The notes under the pieces were generated by a model. That model did no database searches, had not been told where the DNA came from, and saw nothing but the letters and a program-made list of their open reading frames with translations. DNA of 64,000 nt from Candidatus Promineofilum glycogenicum (lineage in GTDB: Bacteria > Chloroflexota > Anaerolineae > Promineifilales > Promineifilaceae). The DNA lies in contig JADJHJ010000001.1 of NCBI GenBank assembly GCA_016707605.1, positions 992,001 to 1,056,000 on the forward strand, in the 5' to 3' direction. This document shows positions 15,115-23,483 of this stretch, in pieces; positions within the stretch are counted from its first letter, which is position 1; each line of letters begins with the position of its first letter. Position numbers and translations under genes: made by a program.

Positions 15115-16644
15115 ATGCAACGCGCCCGCCATCTCCTCCGCTCCTCGCTGATCGTCATCTCCCTCTTCGCCCTGGGCAAAGTCGTCGGCCTGTTCCGGGC
15201 GCGCTTCGTGGCCCAGGCGTTCGGCGCGGGGGCGGAGTACGACGCCTTCACCGCCGCCAACCAGTTGCCGGAACTGTTCTTCGCCGTCATCGCCGGCGGC
15301 TCGCTGGCCGCGGCGCTCATCCCGATCTACAGCCAGTACTTAACCCAGGAAGGGCGCACCGCCGGCGCGCGCCTGGCGCATACGATTCTGACGCTGGTGT
15401 TGCTGGTGCTGGGCGCGGTGTCGGCCGCCGGCATCCTGCTGGCCCCCTGGCTGACGCGCGTCGTCCTGGTGCCCGACTTCCCGCCCGAGCAGCAACTGCT
15501 GACGGCGCAGATCATGCGCGTCATCCTCATCCAGACGACCATCTTCGGCTTCAGCGGCGCGCTGGGCAGCCTGCTCAACGCCCACCAGCACTTCGCCCTG
15601 CCGGCGCTGGCCCCGCTGTCGCTCGACATCGGTTACTTCGTCGGCCTGTTCGTATTCGTGCCGCGCTTGGGCATCATCGGCCTGGCCTGGGGCACGGTGG
15701 TCGGGGCAGTGTTCCACGTGCTCATCCAGCTTCCGGCGCTGCTGCGCTATCGCATCGGCTACCGGCCGGCGCTCGACCTGCGGCTGCGCGGCGTGCGCGA
15801 GATCGTCCGCCTGATGGGGCCGCGCATCGTCACCCTGGGCGTCATCCAGTTCGCCGACCTGTTCATCATTCGACTGGCCTCCGGCCTGCCGACCGGGGCG
15901 ACCTCGGCCTACTTCTACGGCTACGCCCTGATGCAGTTCCCGCAAACGCTCTTCGGCACGGCCATCGCCCTGGTCGTCTTTCCCACCCTGGCCGAACTCT
16001 ACAACGCCGACGACATAGCCGGATTGCGGCGCACGGCGGCGCAGACGTTGAGCATCGTCTGGACGTTGACGCTGCCGGCGGCCGTGGCTACGGTGCTGCT
16101 CGGCCGGCCGATCATCGTCACCCTCTTCCAGGGCGGCGCGTTCGACGAGGAGGCCACCCAACTCGTCTTCGCCGTGCTGGCCGTTTTCAGCGTGCGCATC
16201 GTCAGCGAATCGACCCTCGACGTGGTGGCCCGCCTCTTCTACGCCCGCCACAACACCTTCGTGCCCATGTTGACCTATCTCGGCTGGCTGGTCGTCACCG
16301 TCCTGTGCGCCTACGCTCTGGTCGGCGGGCGCGGCGTGGTCGGCCTGGCCCTGGCCACGACCATCAGCTTCACCCTACTGGCCGCGGCGCTGCTCGAACT
16401 CAACCGGCGCGCCCTGGGCGGGCTGGGTGGGCGGCCGTTGGCGCTGGCCTTCCTGCGGGCAGCGGCGGCGGCGGCGCTGATGGGCGTGGCTATCGTTCTG
16501 ATTGGGCGCGTTGTGGCCGGCACCTTGCCCTACTTGCTGCTGGGCGGCGCGGTGGGCGCGGCCGTTTACATCGCCGCCAGTTGGCTGCTGGGCGGGCGCG
16601 AACTGGCCTGGCTGTGGCAGACGATGCGGGCGCGCGCCACCTGA
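15115..16644 (+). CDS. murJ: Lipid II flippase MurJ (MviN family)
   Basis: A 509-residue MOP-superfamily flippase with about 14 helices. The N-terminus (SLIVISLFALGKVVGLFRAR, AFGAGAEYDAFTAANQLPEL, AGGSLAAALIPIYSQ) is characteristic of MurJ, including the conserved arginines of the first helix. LAPLSLDIGYF and FPQTLFGTAIALVVFPTLAE are other family blocks. It flips lipid-linked peptidoglycan precursor to the outer leaflet. Homologues in this phylum may also serve other polyprenyl-linked sugars. ATG 15115 is chosen because the family starts with a short basic segment before helix 1. Confidence 0.92.
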   Translation: MQRARHLLRSSLIVISLFALGKVVGLFRARFVAQAFGAGAEYDAFTAANQLPELFFAVIAGGSLAAALIPIYSQYLTQEGRTAGARLAHTILTLVLLVLGAVSAAGILLAPWLTRVVLVPDFPPEQQLLTAQIMRVILIQTTIFGFSGALGSLLNAHQHFALPALAPLSLDIGYFVGLFVFVPRLGIIGLAWGTVVGAVFHVLIQLPALLRYRIGYRPALDLRLRGVREIVRLMGPRIVTLGVIQFADLFIIRLASGLPTGATSAYFYGYALMQFPQTLFGTAIALVVFPTLAELYNADDIAGLRRTAAQTLSIVWTLTLPAAVATVLLGRPIIVTLFQGGAFDEEATQLVFAVLAVFSVRIVSESTLDVVARLFYARHNTFVPMLTYLGWLVVTVLCAYALVGGRGVVGLALATTISFTLLAAALLELNRRALGGLGGRPLALAFLRAAAAAALMGVAIVLIGRVVAGTLPYLLLGGAVGAAVYIAASWLLGGRELAWLWQTMRARAT

Positions 16645-16663
16645 CGAGCCTCATTTTCATTTT

Positions 16664-16727
16664 TGAACGCCCGTTCATATCTTCATATTCGGTCTTGACG
16701 GCAGCGAACATCTGTGCTATTATGTTC
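16664..16727 (+). promoter_or_regulatory. recA promoter with SOS (LexA) box
   Basis: TGAACGCCCGTTCA (16664-16677) is a perfect GAAC-N4-GTTC palindrome of the Gram-positive LexA-box type. It lies 17 bases before the -35 TTGACG (16695-16700); the -10 is TATTAT (16718-16723), 17-base spacer, preceded by TGC. A second inverted repeat GAACAT-N10-ATGTTC (16706-16727) straddles the -10 and could be an additional site. Confidence 0.75.
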
Positions 16728-16809
16728 ACATTGGCCGCGCGCTCGTCTTCCACCGGGGCGCTCTTGAGCCTTCAGTCTCAACTCTAGTACTCAATAGGAG
16801 TTAACCCGC

Positions 16810-17883
16810 ATGTCCCGCACTAATGGCAGCAGCGCCGTCGACGGCCGCATCGCCACGCTCGACAAGACCATCGATTCCCTGACCAAGCGCTTTGGCGAAG
16901 GCACGATCATGCGCCTTGGCGAAGCTCAGCATCTCAACGTGCAGACCATTCCGACCGGCTCCATCTCGCTCGACATCGCGCTGGGCGTCGGCGGCGTGCC
17001 GCGCGGCCGCATCGTCGAAATCTACGGCCCCGAGTCCTCCGGCAAGACCACCCTCTGCCAGCACATCGTCGCCGAAGCCCAGAAGCTCGGCGGCATCTGC
17101 GCCTACATCGACATGGAGCACGCCCTCGACCCCTCCTACGCCGCCAAGTGCGGCGTCAACATCGACCAGCTCTACGTCTCCCAGCCCGACACCGGCGAGC
17201 AAGCCCTGGAGATCGCCGACGCCCTCATCCGCTCCGGCACCATGGACATCGTCGTCATCGACTCCGTCGCCGCCCTCGTCCCCCGGGCCGAGATCGAAGG
17301 CGAGATGGGCGACAGCCACGTCGGCCTGCAAGCCCGCCTGATGAGCCAGGCGTTGCGCAAGCTCTCCGGGGCCATCAAGCAGACCAACACCGTCGTCATC
17401 TTCACCAACCAGTTGCGCGAGAAGATCGGCGTCATGTTCGGCAACCCGGAGACGACCACCGGCGGCAACGCCCTCAAGTTCTACGCCTCCGTCCGCCTCG
17501 ACATCCGCCGCATCCAGGCCATCAAGGCCGGCAACGACGTCGTCGGCAACCGCACCCGCGTCAAGGTCAAGAAGAACAAGGTCGCCCCGCCCTTCACCGA
17601 GTGCGAGTTCGACATCATGTACAACGAGGGCATCTCCCGCTCCGGCGACGTGCTCGACCTGGCCACGACCTACAACATCGTCGACAAGCGCGGGGCCTAC
17701 TTCCGCTACAACGACGCCCTCCTCGGCCAGGGGCGCGAGAACGCCAAGGTCTATCTAGCCGAGAATCCGGCCATACTGGCCGACCTGGAGCGGCGCATCC
17801 GCAGCGAAGCGCGCCTGGCCCCGGTTAAGCTGGACGACGACAACGAGGCCGAAGCGACCGCGACCGAGGCCGGCGAGTTCTAG
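16810..17883 (+). CDS. recA: Recombinase RecA
   Basis: A 357-residue protein of normal length. Walker A GPESSGKTTL (residues about 75-84), Walker B MDIVVIDSVAAL, loop L1 EGEMGDSHVGLQARLMSQAL and loop L2 NQLREKIGVMFGNPETTTGG are intact. RecA forms filaments on single-stranded DNA, catalyses strand exchange and triggers LexA self-cleavage. AGGAG is upstream of ATG 16810. Regulation by LexA is expected from the palindrome upstream. The acidic tail (DDDNEAEATATEAGEF) is typical. A long hairpin follows the stop. Confidence 0.98.
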   Translation: MSRTNGSSAVDGRIATLDKTIDSLTKRFGEGTIMRLGEAQHLNVQTIPTGSISLDIALGVGGVPRGRIVEIYGPESSGKTTLCQHIVAEAQKLGGICAYIDMEHALDPSYAAKCGVNIDQLYVSQPDTGEQALEIADALIRSGTMDIVVIDSVAALVPRAEIEGEMGDSHVGLQARLMSQALRKLSGAIKQTNTVVIFTNQLREKIGVMFGNPETTTGGNALKFYASVRLDIRRIQAIKAGNDVVGNRTRVKVKKNKVAPPFTECEFDIMYNEGISRSGDVLDLATTYNIVDKRGAYFRYNDALLGQGRENAKVYLAENPAILADLERRIRSEARLAPVKLDDDNEAEATATEAGEF

Positions 17884-17894
17884 TGCTGGAAGGC

Positions 17895-17991
17895 AAGCTC
17901 ACGCAAAGGCACTGAGGGGCAAAGGCGCAAAGAAGAGAAGACAATTATTCTTCTTTGCGTACTTTGTCCCTTAGCGCCTTTGCGTGAGCTT
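17895..17991. repeat. Family B palindromic repeat after recA (CGCAAAG words)
   Basis: An imperfect inverted repeat with arms of about 40 bases. It starts AAGCTCACGCAAAGG and ends CCTTTGCGTGAGCTT, with loop AGAAGACAATTATTC-like sequence. Words such as GCAAAGGCGCAAAG are tandemly repeated. It lies 12 bases after the recA stop and probably ends the transcript. The rest of the gap up to 18251 holds the promoter and leader of the S1 gene. Confidence 0.8.
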
Positions 17992-18074
17992 TTGCAGCAA
18001 CGTTAGGCGAATTGTAAGCAGGTGGCGCTAAACTGCGGAGTATTGGTGACTTCTGAGCCGCTGCCCAAATCGAG

Positions 18075-18102
18075 TTGACACCCACGCGCTCATTGCTATA
18101 AT
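18075..18102 (+). promoter_or_regulatory. Consensus promoter of the S1-domain gene
   Basis: TTGACA (18075-18080), 16-base spacer, TATAAT (18097-18102) preceded by TGC. It predicts a 5' leader of about 140 bases. Within the leader ACTCCGCGCG occurs twice (18168-18177 and 18181-18190). Confidence 0.75.
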
Positions 18103-18251
18103 CCTAATGTTATTGAGTTAACACCGGCAATGTTCTACCCCCCGTTGAACAAAGCACAAAATCATCTACTCCGCGCGGTCACTCCGCGCGACTATGGTAT
18201 TGTCTGGCTCGGCCACGCGGTACCCACATGCCATTGCAGGAGAGTTCTGTC

Positions 18252-19142
18252 ATGAGTGCAGACAGTATTGAGATGACCACCGAAGAAACGACCGCCGCTC
18301 CGAGCGCGCCGACGAGCTTCGCTGACCTGACGCCGAAGATGCAACTCGCCGGCACGGTGAAGCGGTTGGAGCTTTACGGTGCGTTTATCGAGCTCGGCCC
18401 CGGCCTGAATGGCCTGATTCACGTCTCCAAACTTGGCGGCGAACAAGTCAACCGCGTTTCGGACGTGCTGAAGGAAGGCGATCAGGTCATGGTGTGGGTC
18501 GAAAAGGTGGACCCGGAGCGCCAGCAGGTGATGCTGACGATGGTTCCGCCGTTGGCCGTCGATTGGACAGACCTCCAAACCGATCGCCCCTACACCGGCA
18601 AGGTGACGCGGCTTGAGACTTTCGGCGCGTTTGTCAACATCGGCGCCGAGCGCGAAGGCCTCGTCCACATCAGTGAGTTGAGCCACGACTACGTGAAGCA
18701 CCCCAGTGAAGTGGTCAAGGTGGGTGACGAGGTCGAGGTCAAGGTGTTGGGCTTCAATCGGCGCAAGCGGCGCATCGACCTGAGCATGAAGGCGCTCATT
18801 GAGAAGCCGACGATGGAAATGGCCCAATCCCAGGGCCAGGGCCAGTACCAGTCTCCGTCCCGCTCTGAAGGGCGGCGCGGCGGCCAGGGCGGCGGCGGCA
18901 ACCAACGCCGGCGCGAGCGCGAGCAGGTCGAAGTGTACGAACCGTACGACGAGGAGACGGAAGAGGTGCCCACGGCGATGGAGATTGCCATGCGCCGGGC
19001 GCTAGGCAACGACGCCATCACCGCCGTCAAATCGGAACAGCGCGGCGGCCGGGGCAAGAAGAGCAAGCAGCAGCGCGAAGATCAGCGCCGGGTGCAGGAT
19101 GACCTGCTCCAGCGCACACTGACGCTGCAGAGCGACAACTAA
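18252..19142 (+). CDS. S1 RNA-binding domain protein (two S1 domains)
   Basis: A 296-residue protein. S1 domain 1 spans about residues 28-100 (LAGTVKRLELYGAFIELGPG, GLIHVSKL), S1 domain 2 about 112-190 (YTGKVTRLETFGAFVNIGAE, GLVHISELSH, VEVKVLGFNRRKRRIDLSMK). The C-terminal 100 residues are basic and Gly/Gln/Arg-rich (RRGGQGGGGNQRRRER) and likely disordered RNA-binding tail. It may be a short ribosomal-protein-S1-like factor that helps mRNA binding. ATG 18252 has GGAG upstream. It is a single-gene unit with its own promoter and terminator. Confidence 0.88.
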   Translation: MSADSIEMTTEETTAAPSAPTSFADLTPKMQLAGTVKRLELYGAFIELGPGLNGLIHVSKLGGEQVNRVSDVLKEGDQVMVWVEKVDPERQQVMLTMVPPLAVDWTDLQTDRPYTGKVTRLETFGAFVNIGAEREGLVHISELSHDYVKHPSEVVKVGDEVEVKVLGFNRRKRRIDLSMKALIEKPTMEMAQSQGQGQYQSPSRSEGRRGGQGGGGNQRRREREQVEVYEPYDEETEEVPTAMEIAMRRALGNDAITAVKSEQRGGRGKKSKQQREDQRRVQDDLLQRTLTLQSDN

Positions 19143-19173
19143 AGCTCGCGCGACGGCTCCAATACAAACGACA

Positions 19174-19214
19174 GGCGGGATGGTTATGTTCAACCATCCC
19201 GCCCTTGTTTTGTT
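19174..19214 (+). terminator. Intrinsic terminator after the S1 gene
   Basis: GGCGGGATGGTT (19174-19185) pairs perfectly with AACCATCCCGCC (19192-19203) across loop ATGTTC, followed by CTTGTTTTGTT. It is the clearest classical terminator in the window. Confidence 0.9.
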
Positions 19215-19264
19215 CCCGCGGGGTGCGCATCTGAGGATGCACACTCCGCGTTTTAGGCGTGTGG

Positions 19265-20527
19265 CTAAAATACGTCGCTGGGCCAGTCGATCATCAGCGC
19301 CCGCAGCGTTGTCCCGGCGGCCACGGCCGTCACACCCTCCGGCACGATGAGCAGGGCGTTAGCCTGCACCAGCGAGGTCATGATGTGCGACCCCTGGCTG
19401 CCCGTCGTCGTGGCCACGTAGCCGCGCTCGTCGCGGCTGACGACGGCCCGCAGGTAGCTCTCGCGCCCGTCGGAGTGCAGGTCTTCTAGGACGATGGCCG
19501 ACACGTTCGGCCGTTCTAACTCCCGCCGCCCGGCCATCTTCAGGATCGCCGGCCGCGCGAAGCGCTCGAACGACACCATCGCCGACACCGGATTGCCCGG
19601 CAACCCCAGGAAGGGCACGCCACGATAGGCTCCAAAAGCCAACGGCTTGCCCGGCCGCATTCGCACCCGCCAGAAGACCACGCCGCCCGCCTGATCCAAT
19701 ACCGCCTTCACCACGTCGTAGGCCCCGACCGAGACGCCGGCCGAACTGACCAGCAGATCGACGCCGGCAGCCACGCCGGCATCGAGCCGCGCCCGCACGT
19801 CGTCTTCGCGGTCGCCGGCCACGCCCAGAGCCAGCGCCTCGCCGCCCAACGCACGTACCTGCGCCGCCTGGGCATAGCCGTTGCTGTTGCGAATCTTGCC
19901 CGGCATCAGCGGCGCGCCCACGTCAATCAGTTCGTCGCCTGTGGCCAGGACGCCGACGCGCGGCCGGCGCACCACGGTTACGCGCTCCACCCCCAACGAG
20001 GCCAGCACGCCGATCTCCTGCGGCCGGATGACGTGACCCGCCGTCAGCACCGTCTGCCCGGCGCGGATGTCCTCGCCGGGGTAGCGCACGTAGTCGCCGT
20101 GGCCAACGGCGCGCCGAATGGCGACGCGCTCCGGCAGCGGCCGGTCGCGGTCGCGCCACGGCTCGTCGGTGTCCTCCACCGGCACGACGGCATCGGCCCC
20201 GTCCGGCAGCGGCGCGCCGGTCATGATGCGCGCCGCCGTGCCCGGCGTCAGAGCCACGTCGCTCGGCCGCCCGGCGGCGATGTCGGCCACGACGCGCAGA
20301 AGGACGGCCGACTGCGGCCCGGCGCTGACTATATCGTCGGCGCGCACGGCATAGCCATCCATCGAAGAGTTGGCGAAAGGGGGCAGGCTGTCGGCGGCCA
20401 CGACCGGCGCGGCCAGCACGCGGCCCAGCGCGTCGAGCAGGGGCACGCGCTCTTCGTCCAGCGGCGCAACGCGGCTCAGGACGATGGCCAGCGCCTCGGC
20501 GACGGTCAACAACTCGGAGTTAGCCAT
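19265..20527 (-). CDS. moeA: Molybdopterin molybdenumtransferase MoeA
   Basis: A 420-residue protein of normal length. PPFANSSMDGYAVRADD (residues about 49-65), PGTAARIMTGAPLPDGADAV, the MoCF domain GVLATGDELI...GKIRNSNGY, SSAGVSVGAYD and LGLPGNPVSAMVSFERF are all present. MoeA inserts molybdate into adenylylated molybdopterin to make molybdenum cofactor. It is the last gene of the minus-strand series and overlaps the HD gene by 8 bases (start at 20527, HD stop at 20520-20522). Confidence 0.95.
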   Translation of the reverse strand: MANSELLTVAEALAIVLSRVAPLDEERVPLLDALGRVLAAPVVAADSLPPFANSSMDGYAVRADDIVSAGPQSAVLLRVVADIAAGRPSDVALTPGTAARIMTGAPLPDGADAVVPVEDTDEPWRDRDRPLPERVAIRRAVGHGDYVRYPGEDIRAGQTVLTAGHVIRPQEIGVLASLGVERVTVVRRPRVGVLATGDELIDVGAPLMPGKIRNSNGYAQAAQVRALGGEALALGVAGDREDDVRARLDAGVAAGVDLLVSSAGVSVGAYDVVKAVLDQAGGVVFWRVRMRPGKPLAFGAYRGVPFLGLPGNPVSAMVSFERFARPAILKMAGRRELERPNVSAIVLEDLHSDGRESYLRAVVSRDERGYVATTTGSQGSHIMTSLVQANALLIVPEGVTAVAAGTTLRALMIDWPSDVF

Positions 20528-21131
20528 CGGCGCGGGCGACGGCCAGGCGGCCGTCCAGTTCCAGCTCGGCCGCCGCGCCCTGCATGGCGGTCAGCACGTT
20601 CTCGATGTGGCTCCATAGCTCCAGCCCGCCATCGAAGCAGGCGCGGCTGAAGTCGTCGGTCATCTGGGTCACGTGCTCGCGGTCGACCCCGGCGGCGAAG
20701 CGGCGATCCTTCCACTTCTTGCGCAGCGACGACAGCGACGTTTCGGCGATGTCCATCGACGGCCGCACCAGCGTCGCCGCGCTGATCAGGCCGGTGATCT
20801 CGTCGCAGGCCAGCAGAGCGAAATCGACCGGCTTCTCGCGGGGCACGCCCGTGCCCTCGGTGTAGTGGGACAGGATGATGCGAATCGTCTCTTCATCCCA
20901 CCCCTCGGCGCGCAGGATGCCGGCCCCCTTCATGGGGTGCTCGTCCAGGCCGGGGTGAATCTCCCAGTCGAAATCATGCAGCAGGCCGACGGTGGCCCAC
21001 GCCTCCGGGTCTTCGCCCAGCCGCGCGGCGTAGTGGCGCATGGCGGCGCTGACGGCCAGCATGTGGCGGCGCAGGCCACGGTCGCTGACGGTGCGGCAGA
21101 CGGTCTCCCAGGCGTCGGCGCGCGTCTTCAC
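20520..21131 (-). CDS. HD domain phosphohydrolase-like protein
   Basis: A 203-residue protein with an HDIG-type HD domain: RHMLAVSAAMRHYAARLG gives the first histidine, TVGLLHDFDWEIHPGLDEHP the HD pair, ILSHYTEGTG the third histidine and LACDEITGLI the final aspartate. This fits metal-dependent hydrolases acting on nucleotides or phosphate esters. GTG 21131 is used: it starts 1 base after the ricT stop, while an upstream arginine-rich extension would merely be ricT read in another frame. Tight coupling to ricT and moeA suggests one operon. The substrate is not known. Confidence 0.87.
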   Translation of the reverse strand: MKTRADAWETVCRTVSDRGLRRHMLAVSAAMRHYAARLGEDPEAWATVGLLHDFDWEIHPGLDEHPMKGAGILRAEGWDEETIRIILSHYTEGTGVPREKPVDFALLACDEITGLISAATLVRPSMDIAETSLSSLRKKWKDRRFAAGVDREHVTQMTDDFSRACFDGGLELWSHIENVLTAMQGAAAELELDGRLAVARADG

Positions 21132-21132
21132 G

Positions 21133-22077
21133 CTACTCCGCCTCCGCCTGCTCGTCCGGCGCGGCGGCCGTCTTCGCGCCGCAATCGCAACCGCCGCCCT
21201 CATGCTTGGAGCAACCCGCCTCGGCCTTCTTCTTGAGCGCCTCCAGCTCCTCCAGCGGCTCAATCTGCGGCCGGGCGACTTCGTGGTACTCCTCGCCCAC
21301 CAGGACGACGACGGCATCGCGCAGCGGGCGCAGGTCAACGACCTTGCCCTCGCCGTGGGGCGTGCCAATCATCTTGCCGACCTTGGGTAGCTGCTTCTTG
21401 GCCTCGACGTACTGCTCGTACTCGTAGACCAGGCAGCAGCGCAGGCGGCCGCACATGCCGGTGATCTCCTGCGGGCTGAGCGAGATGCCCTGTTCCTTGG
21501 CCATACGGATGGAGATGGGGCTGAACTCGGTCAGGAAGGTGGAGCAGCAGCGGGGGATGCCGCACGCGCCATAGCCGCCCATCACCTTGGCCACGTCGCG
21601 CGGGCCGACGAGCTGCATCTCCACCCGTGTGCGCAAGATGCGGCCGAGGGCGCTCTGCACCTGGCGCACGTCGAGCTTCTTGTTCTCGGTCGTGTAAGCG
21701 ATGATCAGCCACGAGCCGTCAAAGCTGAACTCGGCCTTGACGAACTTGGCATCCTTGATGCCCGCTCGCGCCGCCTCTTCGCGGCAAGTGATGAGCGCGT
21801 CCAGCTCTTTCGACTCCCAGAGCTGCTTCATGACCAGATCGCGCGGCGTGGCCCGCCGCTGGACGGAACGCAAGCCCTTCTGCCGGTTCACCTCTTCGGG
21901 GGGAATGAAGGCGATCACCTGGCCGAGTTGCTTACCGCGCTTGGTCTCAACGACGACATAGTCGCCGGGGTTAAGGTCTTTGTGGGCGCCGACCTTGAAG
22001 TGGTACAGCTTGCCCAGTTTTTGAAAGCGAATCCCGATGTAGTCGGAGATTTCGCCGGGCGCCAACACAGTGGCCAT
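21133..22077 (-). CDS. ricT: PSP1/RicT-type Fe-S regulatory protein
   Basis: A 314-residue PSP1-domain protein (YaaT/RicT). The N-terminal half carries IRFQKLGKLYHFKVGAHKDL and YVVVETKRGKQLGQV. The cysteine set CGIPRCC (residues about 173-179) and CGRLRCC (about 209-215) matches the Fe-S ligand region of RicT. In B. subtilis RicT joins RicA and RicF to control RNA maturation and development. A Cys-rich tail (CSKHEGGGCDCG) is extra compared with the usual family. A GAGG ribosome-binding site precedes ATG 22077. RicA and RicF are not in the window. Confidence 0.9.
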   Translation of the reverse strand: MATVLAPGEISDYIGIRFQKLGKLYHFKVGAHKDLNPGDYVVVETKRGKQLGQVIAFIPPEEVNRQKGLRSVQRRATPRDLVMKQLWESKELDALITCREEAARAGIKDAKFVKAEFSFDGSWLIIAYTTENKKLDVRQVQSALGRILRTRVEMQLVGPRDVAKVMGGYGACGIPRCCSTFLTEFSPISIRMAKEQGISLSPQEITGMCGRLRCCLVYEYEQYVEAKKQLPKVGKMIGTPHGEGKVVDLRPLRDAVVVLVGEEYHEVARPQIEPLEELEALKKKAEAGCSKHEGGGCDCGAKTAAAPDEQAEAE

Positions 22078-22122
22078 AGAGGGTTTACCTCGTTACAGTC
22101 TAGTCTAACCTGCGAACTCCAA

Positions 22123-23331
22123 CTATACCGGAAAAAGGGGTTGCGTGGCAACTTGCCATAATTCAGTGTGGCACAGGATTCTTATCCTGTGTCTTTGTCC
22201 ACCATAGCGGCGAAGGACACAGGATAAGAATCTGCGCCACCATAGCCCAAGGCCAGCATTGATCATCTGAATGGGGATGAACTGCGCCGATTGCGCCTCG
22301 ATCGTCAGCACGCTGACGCGAGCGGCCACGTCGCGGGCGATCTGGCGCAGGGCCAGGGCCGCGGCCGAGTCGGGGTGGGCGACGACAATCGGCTCGCCGC
22401 TGTCGCCGCCGACGCGCACGTTGGCGTCGAGGGGCACGCTGCCCAGGTAGGGTGTCTTGTAGGTCGTGGCCAACTGCTCGCCCGCGCCCGTGCCGAAGAA
22501 GTCGCCGCTCATGTTCTCGATGATGCCGATGATGGGCACGTCGAGCTTCTCGAACGTCTTCAGGCCGCGGGTGGCATCGGCCGCCGCTACCTGCATCGGC
22601 TGGGTGATGACGATGGCCCCCGATAGCGGCACAACCTGGGCCAGCGTCAGTTGCGCGTCACCCGTGCCCGGCGGCAAGTCGACCACCAGATAGTCGAGTT
22701 CGCCCCACTCCACGTCGGTCAACAACTGGCGGATGGCGCTGTGGAGCATTGGCCCGCGCCAGATGAGCGGCTGGTCGGGCTTCACCAGGAAGGCCATCGA
22801 GATGAACTTCACGCCGAAGTTCTCCGCCGGCACCATCTTGCGGTCGCGCGGCGGCGGCATCTGGTCGCGGCCCATCATCATCGGCACGTTCGGCCCCAGG
22901 ATGTCGGCATCGAGCAAGCCGACGCGCGCGCCCTCCATTGCCAGGGCGATAGCCAGATTGACGGCGATGGTCGTCTTGCCCACGCCCCCCTTGCCGCTGG
23001 AGACGGCGATGGTGTTGCGGAAGTTCTGGCCGATCTGATCGCCGATACGCCGGTCGCTGGGCACGTTGGCGTCCCAGTTGATCGTGACGCGGCCGACGCC
23101 GGGCACGCGGGCCAACGCCGCCCGCGCGTCGCTCTCCATCTTGCCGCGCAGCGGGCAGGCGGGCGTGGTCAACATGATGGTGAAGATAACGTCGTTGCCG
23201 TCAAGCTTCAGGTTGCGGATCATGTTCAGCGACACCAGGTCGCGGTGCAATTCCGGCTCGATCACCGTCGCCAGCGCCTTCAGCACGACGTCTTCGCTCA
23301 GGCTCGGATTATCTGCTTTTCGTCCAAACAT
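22123..23331 (-). CDS. mrp: Mrp/ApbC family Fe-S cluster carrier ATPase with repeat-derived C-terminus
   Basis: A 402-residue protein. The N-terminal DUF59/MIP18-like part (VLKALATVIEPELHRDLVSL, TTPACPLRGKM) precedes the P-loop ATPase: AVSSGKGGVGKTTIAVNLA (deviant Walker A), DADILGPNVPMMMG, YLVVDLPPGTGDAQ and IIGIIENMSG. Mrp proteins bind and transfer Fe-S clusters to apoproteins; the CxxC pair of many members is absent from the expected C-terminal region. From about residue 350 the frame enters an intergenic palindrome (22170-22238) and ends in 40-50 unrelated residues, so the original end has been replaced. It lies downstream of nuoI. Confidence 0.9.
   Translation of the reverse strand: MFGRKADNPSLSEDVVLKALATVIEPELHRDLVSLNMIRNLKLDGNDVIFTIMLTTPACPLRGKMESDARAALARVPGVGRVTINWDANVPSDRRIGDQIGQNFRNTIAVSSGKGGVGKTTIAVNLAIALAMEGARVGLLDADILGPNVPMMMGRDQMPPPRDRKMVPAENFGVKFISMAFLVKPDQPLIWRGPMLHSAIRQLLTDVEWGELDYLVVDLPPGTGDAQLTLAQVVPLSGAIVITQPMQVAAADATRGLKTFEKLDVPIIGIIENMSGDFFGTGAGEQLATTYKTPYLGSVPLDANVRVGGDSGEPIVVAHPDSAAALALRQIARDVAARVSVLTIEAQSAQFIPIQMINAGLGLWWRRFLSCVLRRYGGQRHRIRILCHTELWQVATQPLFPV
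22170..22238. repeat. Family F palindromic repeat inside the mrp reading frame
   Basis: The left arm (22170-22193) and right arm (22216-22238) are inverted copies of a 23-24 base word with core CACAGGATAAGAATC; each arm is near-identical apart from two or three bases. The left arm also contains the small palindrome GGATTCTTATCC-like. It codes for roughly residues 365-387 of Mrp. Confidence 0.8.
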
Positions 23332-23396
23332 AGTGCGACTCGTTAGAAAGAGTGACCACAGGTTTTTAGAAGGTCATGGTTGACCATAGGAATTTA

Positions 23397-23483
23397 ACGC
23401 CAAGACGCAAGGGCGCAAAGACGCAAAGAAGTGCTCTTCCTGGCGTCTTTGCGCCCTTGCGTCTTCGTTGAACTCTTGGCGTC
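23397..23483. repeat. Family B palindromic repeat between nuoI and mrp
   Basis: Arms 23402-23424 and 23443-23465 are a perfect 23-bp inverted repeat of AAGACGCAAGGGCGCAAAG-type words around an 18-base loop; an outer CCAAG/CTTGG pair extends it. The right edge touches the restored nuoI stop codon at 23484. It may reduce transcription from nuoI into mrp. Confidence 0.85.

Noticed and set aside
20520..21368. Longer HD protein beginning at 21368
   Set aside because: The first 79 residues are Arg-rich ricT sequence read in another frame; the GTG at 21131 follows the ricT stop by one base.
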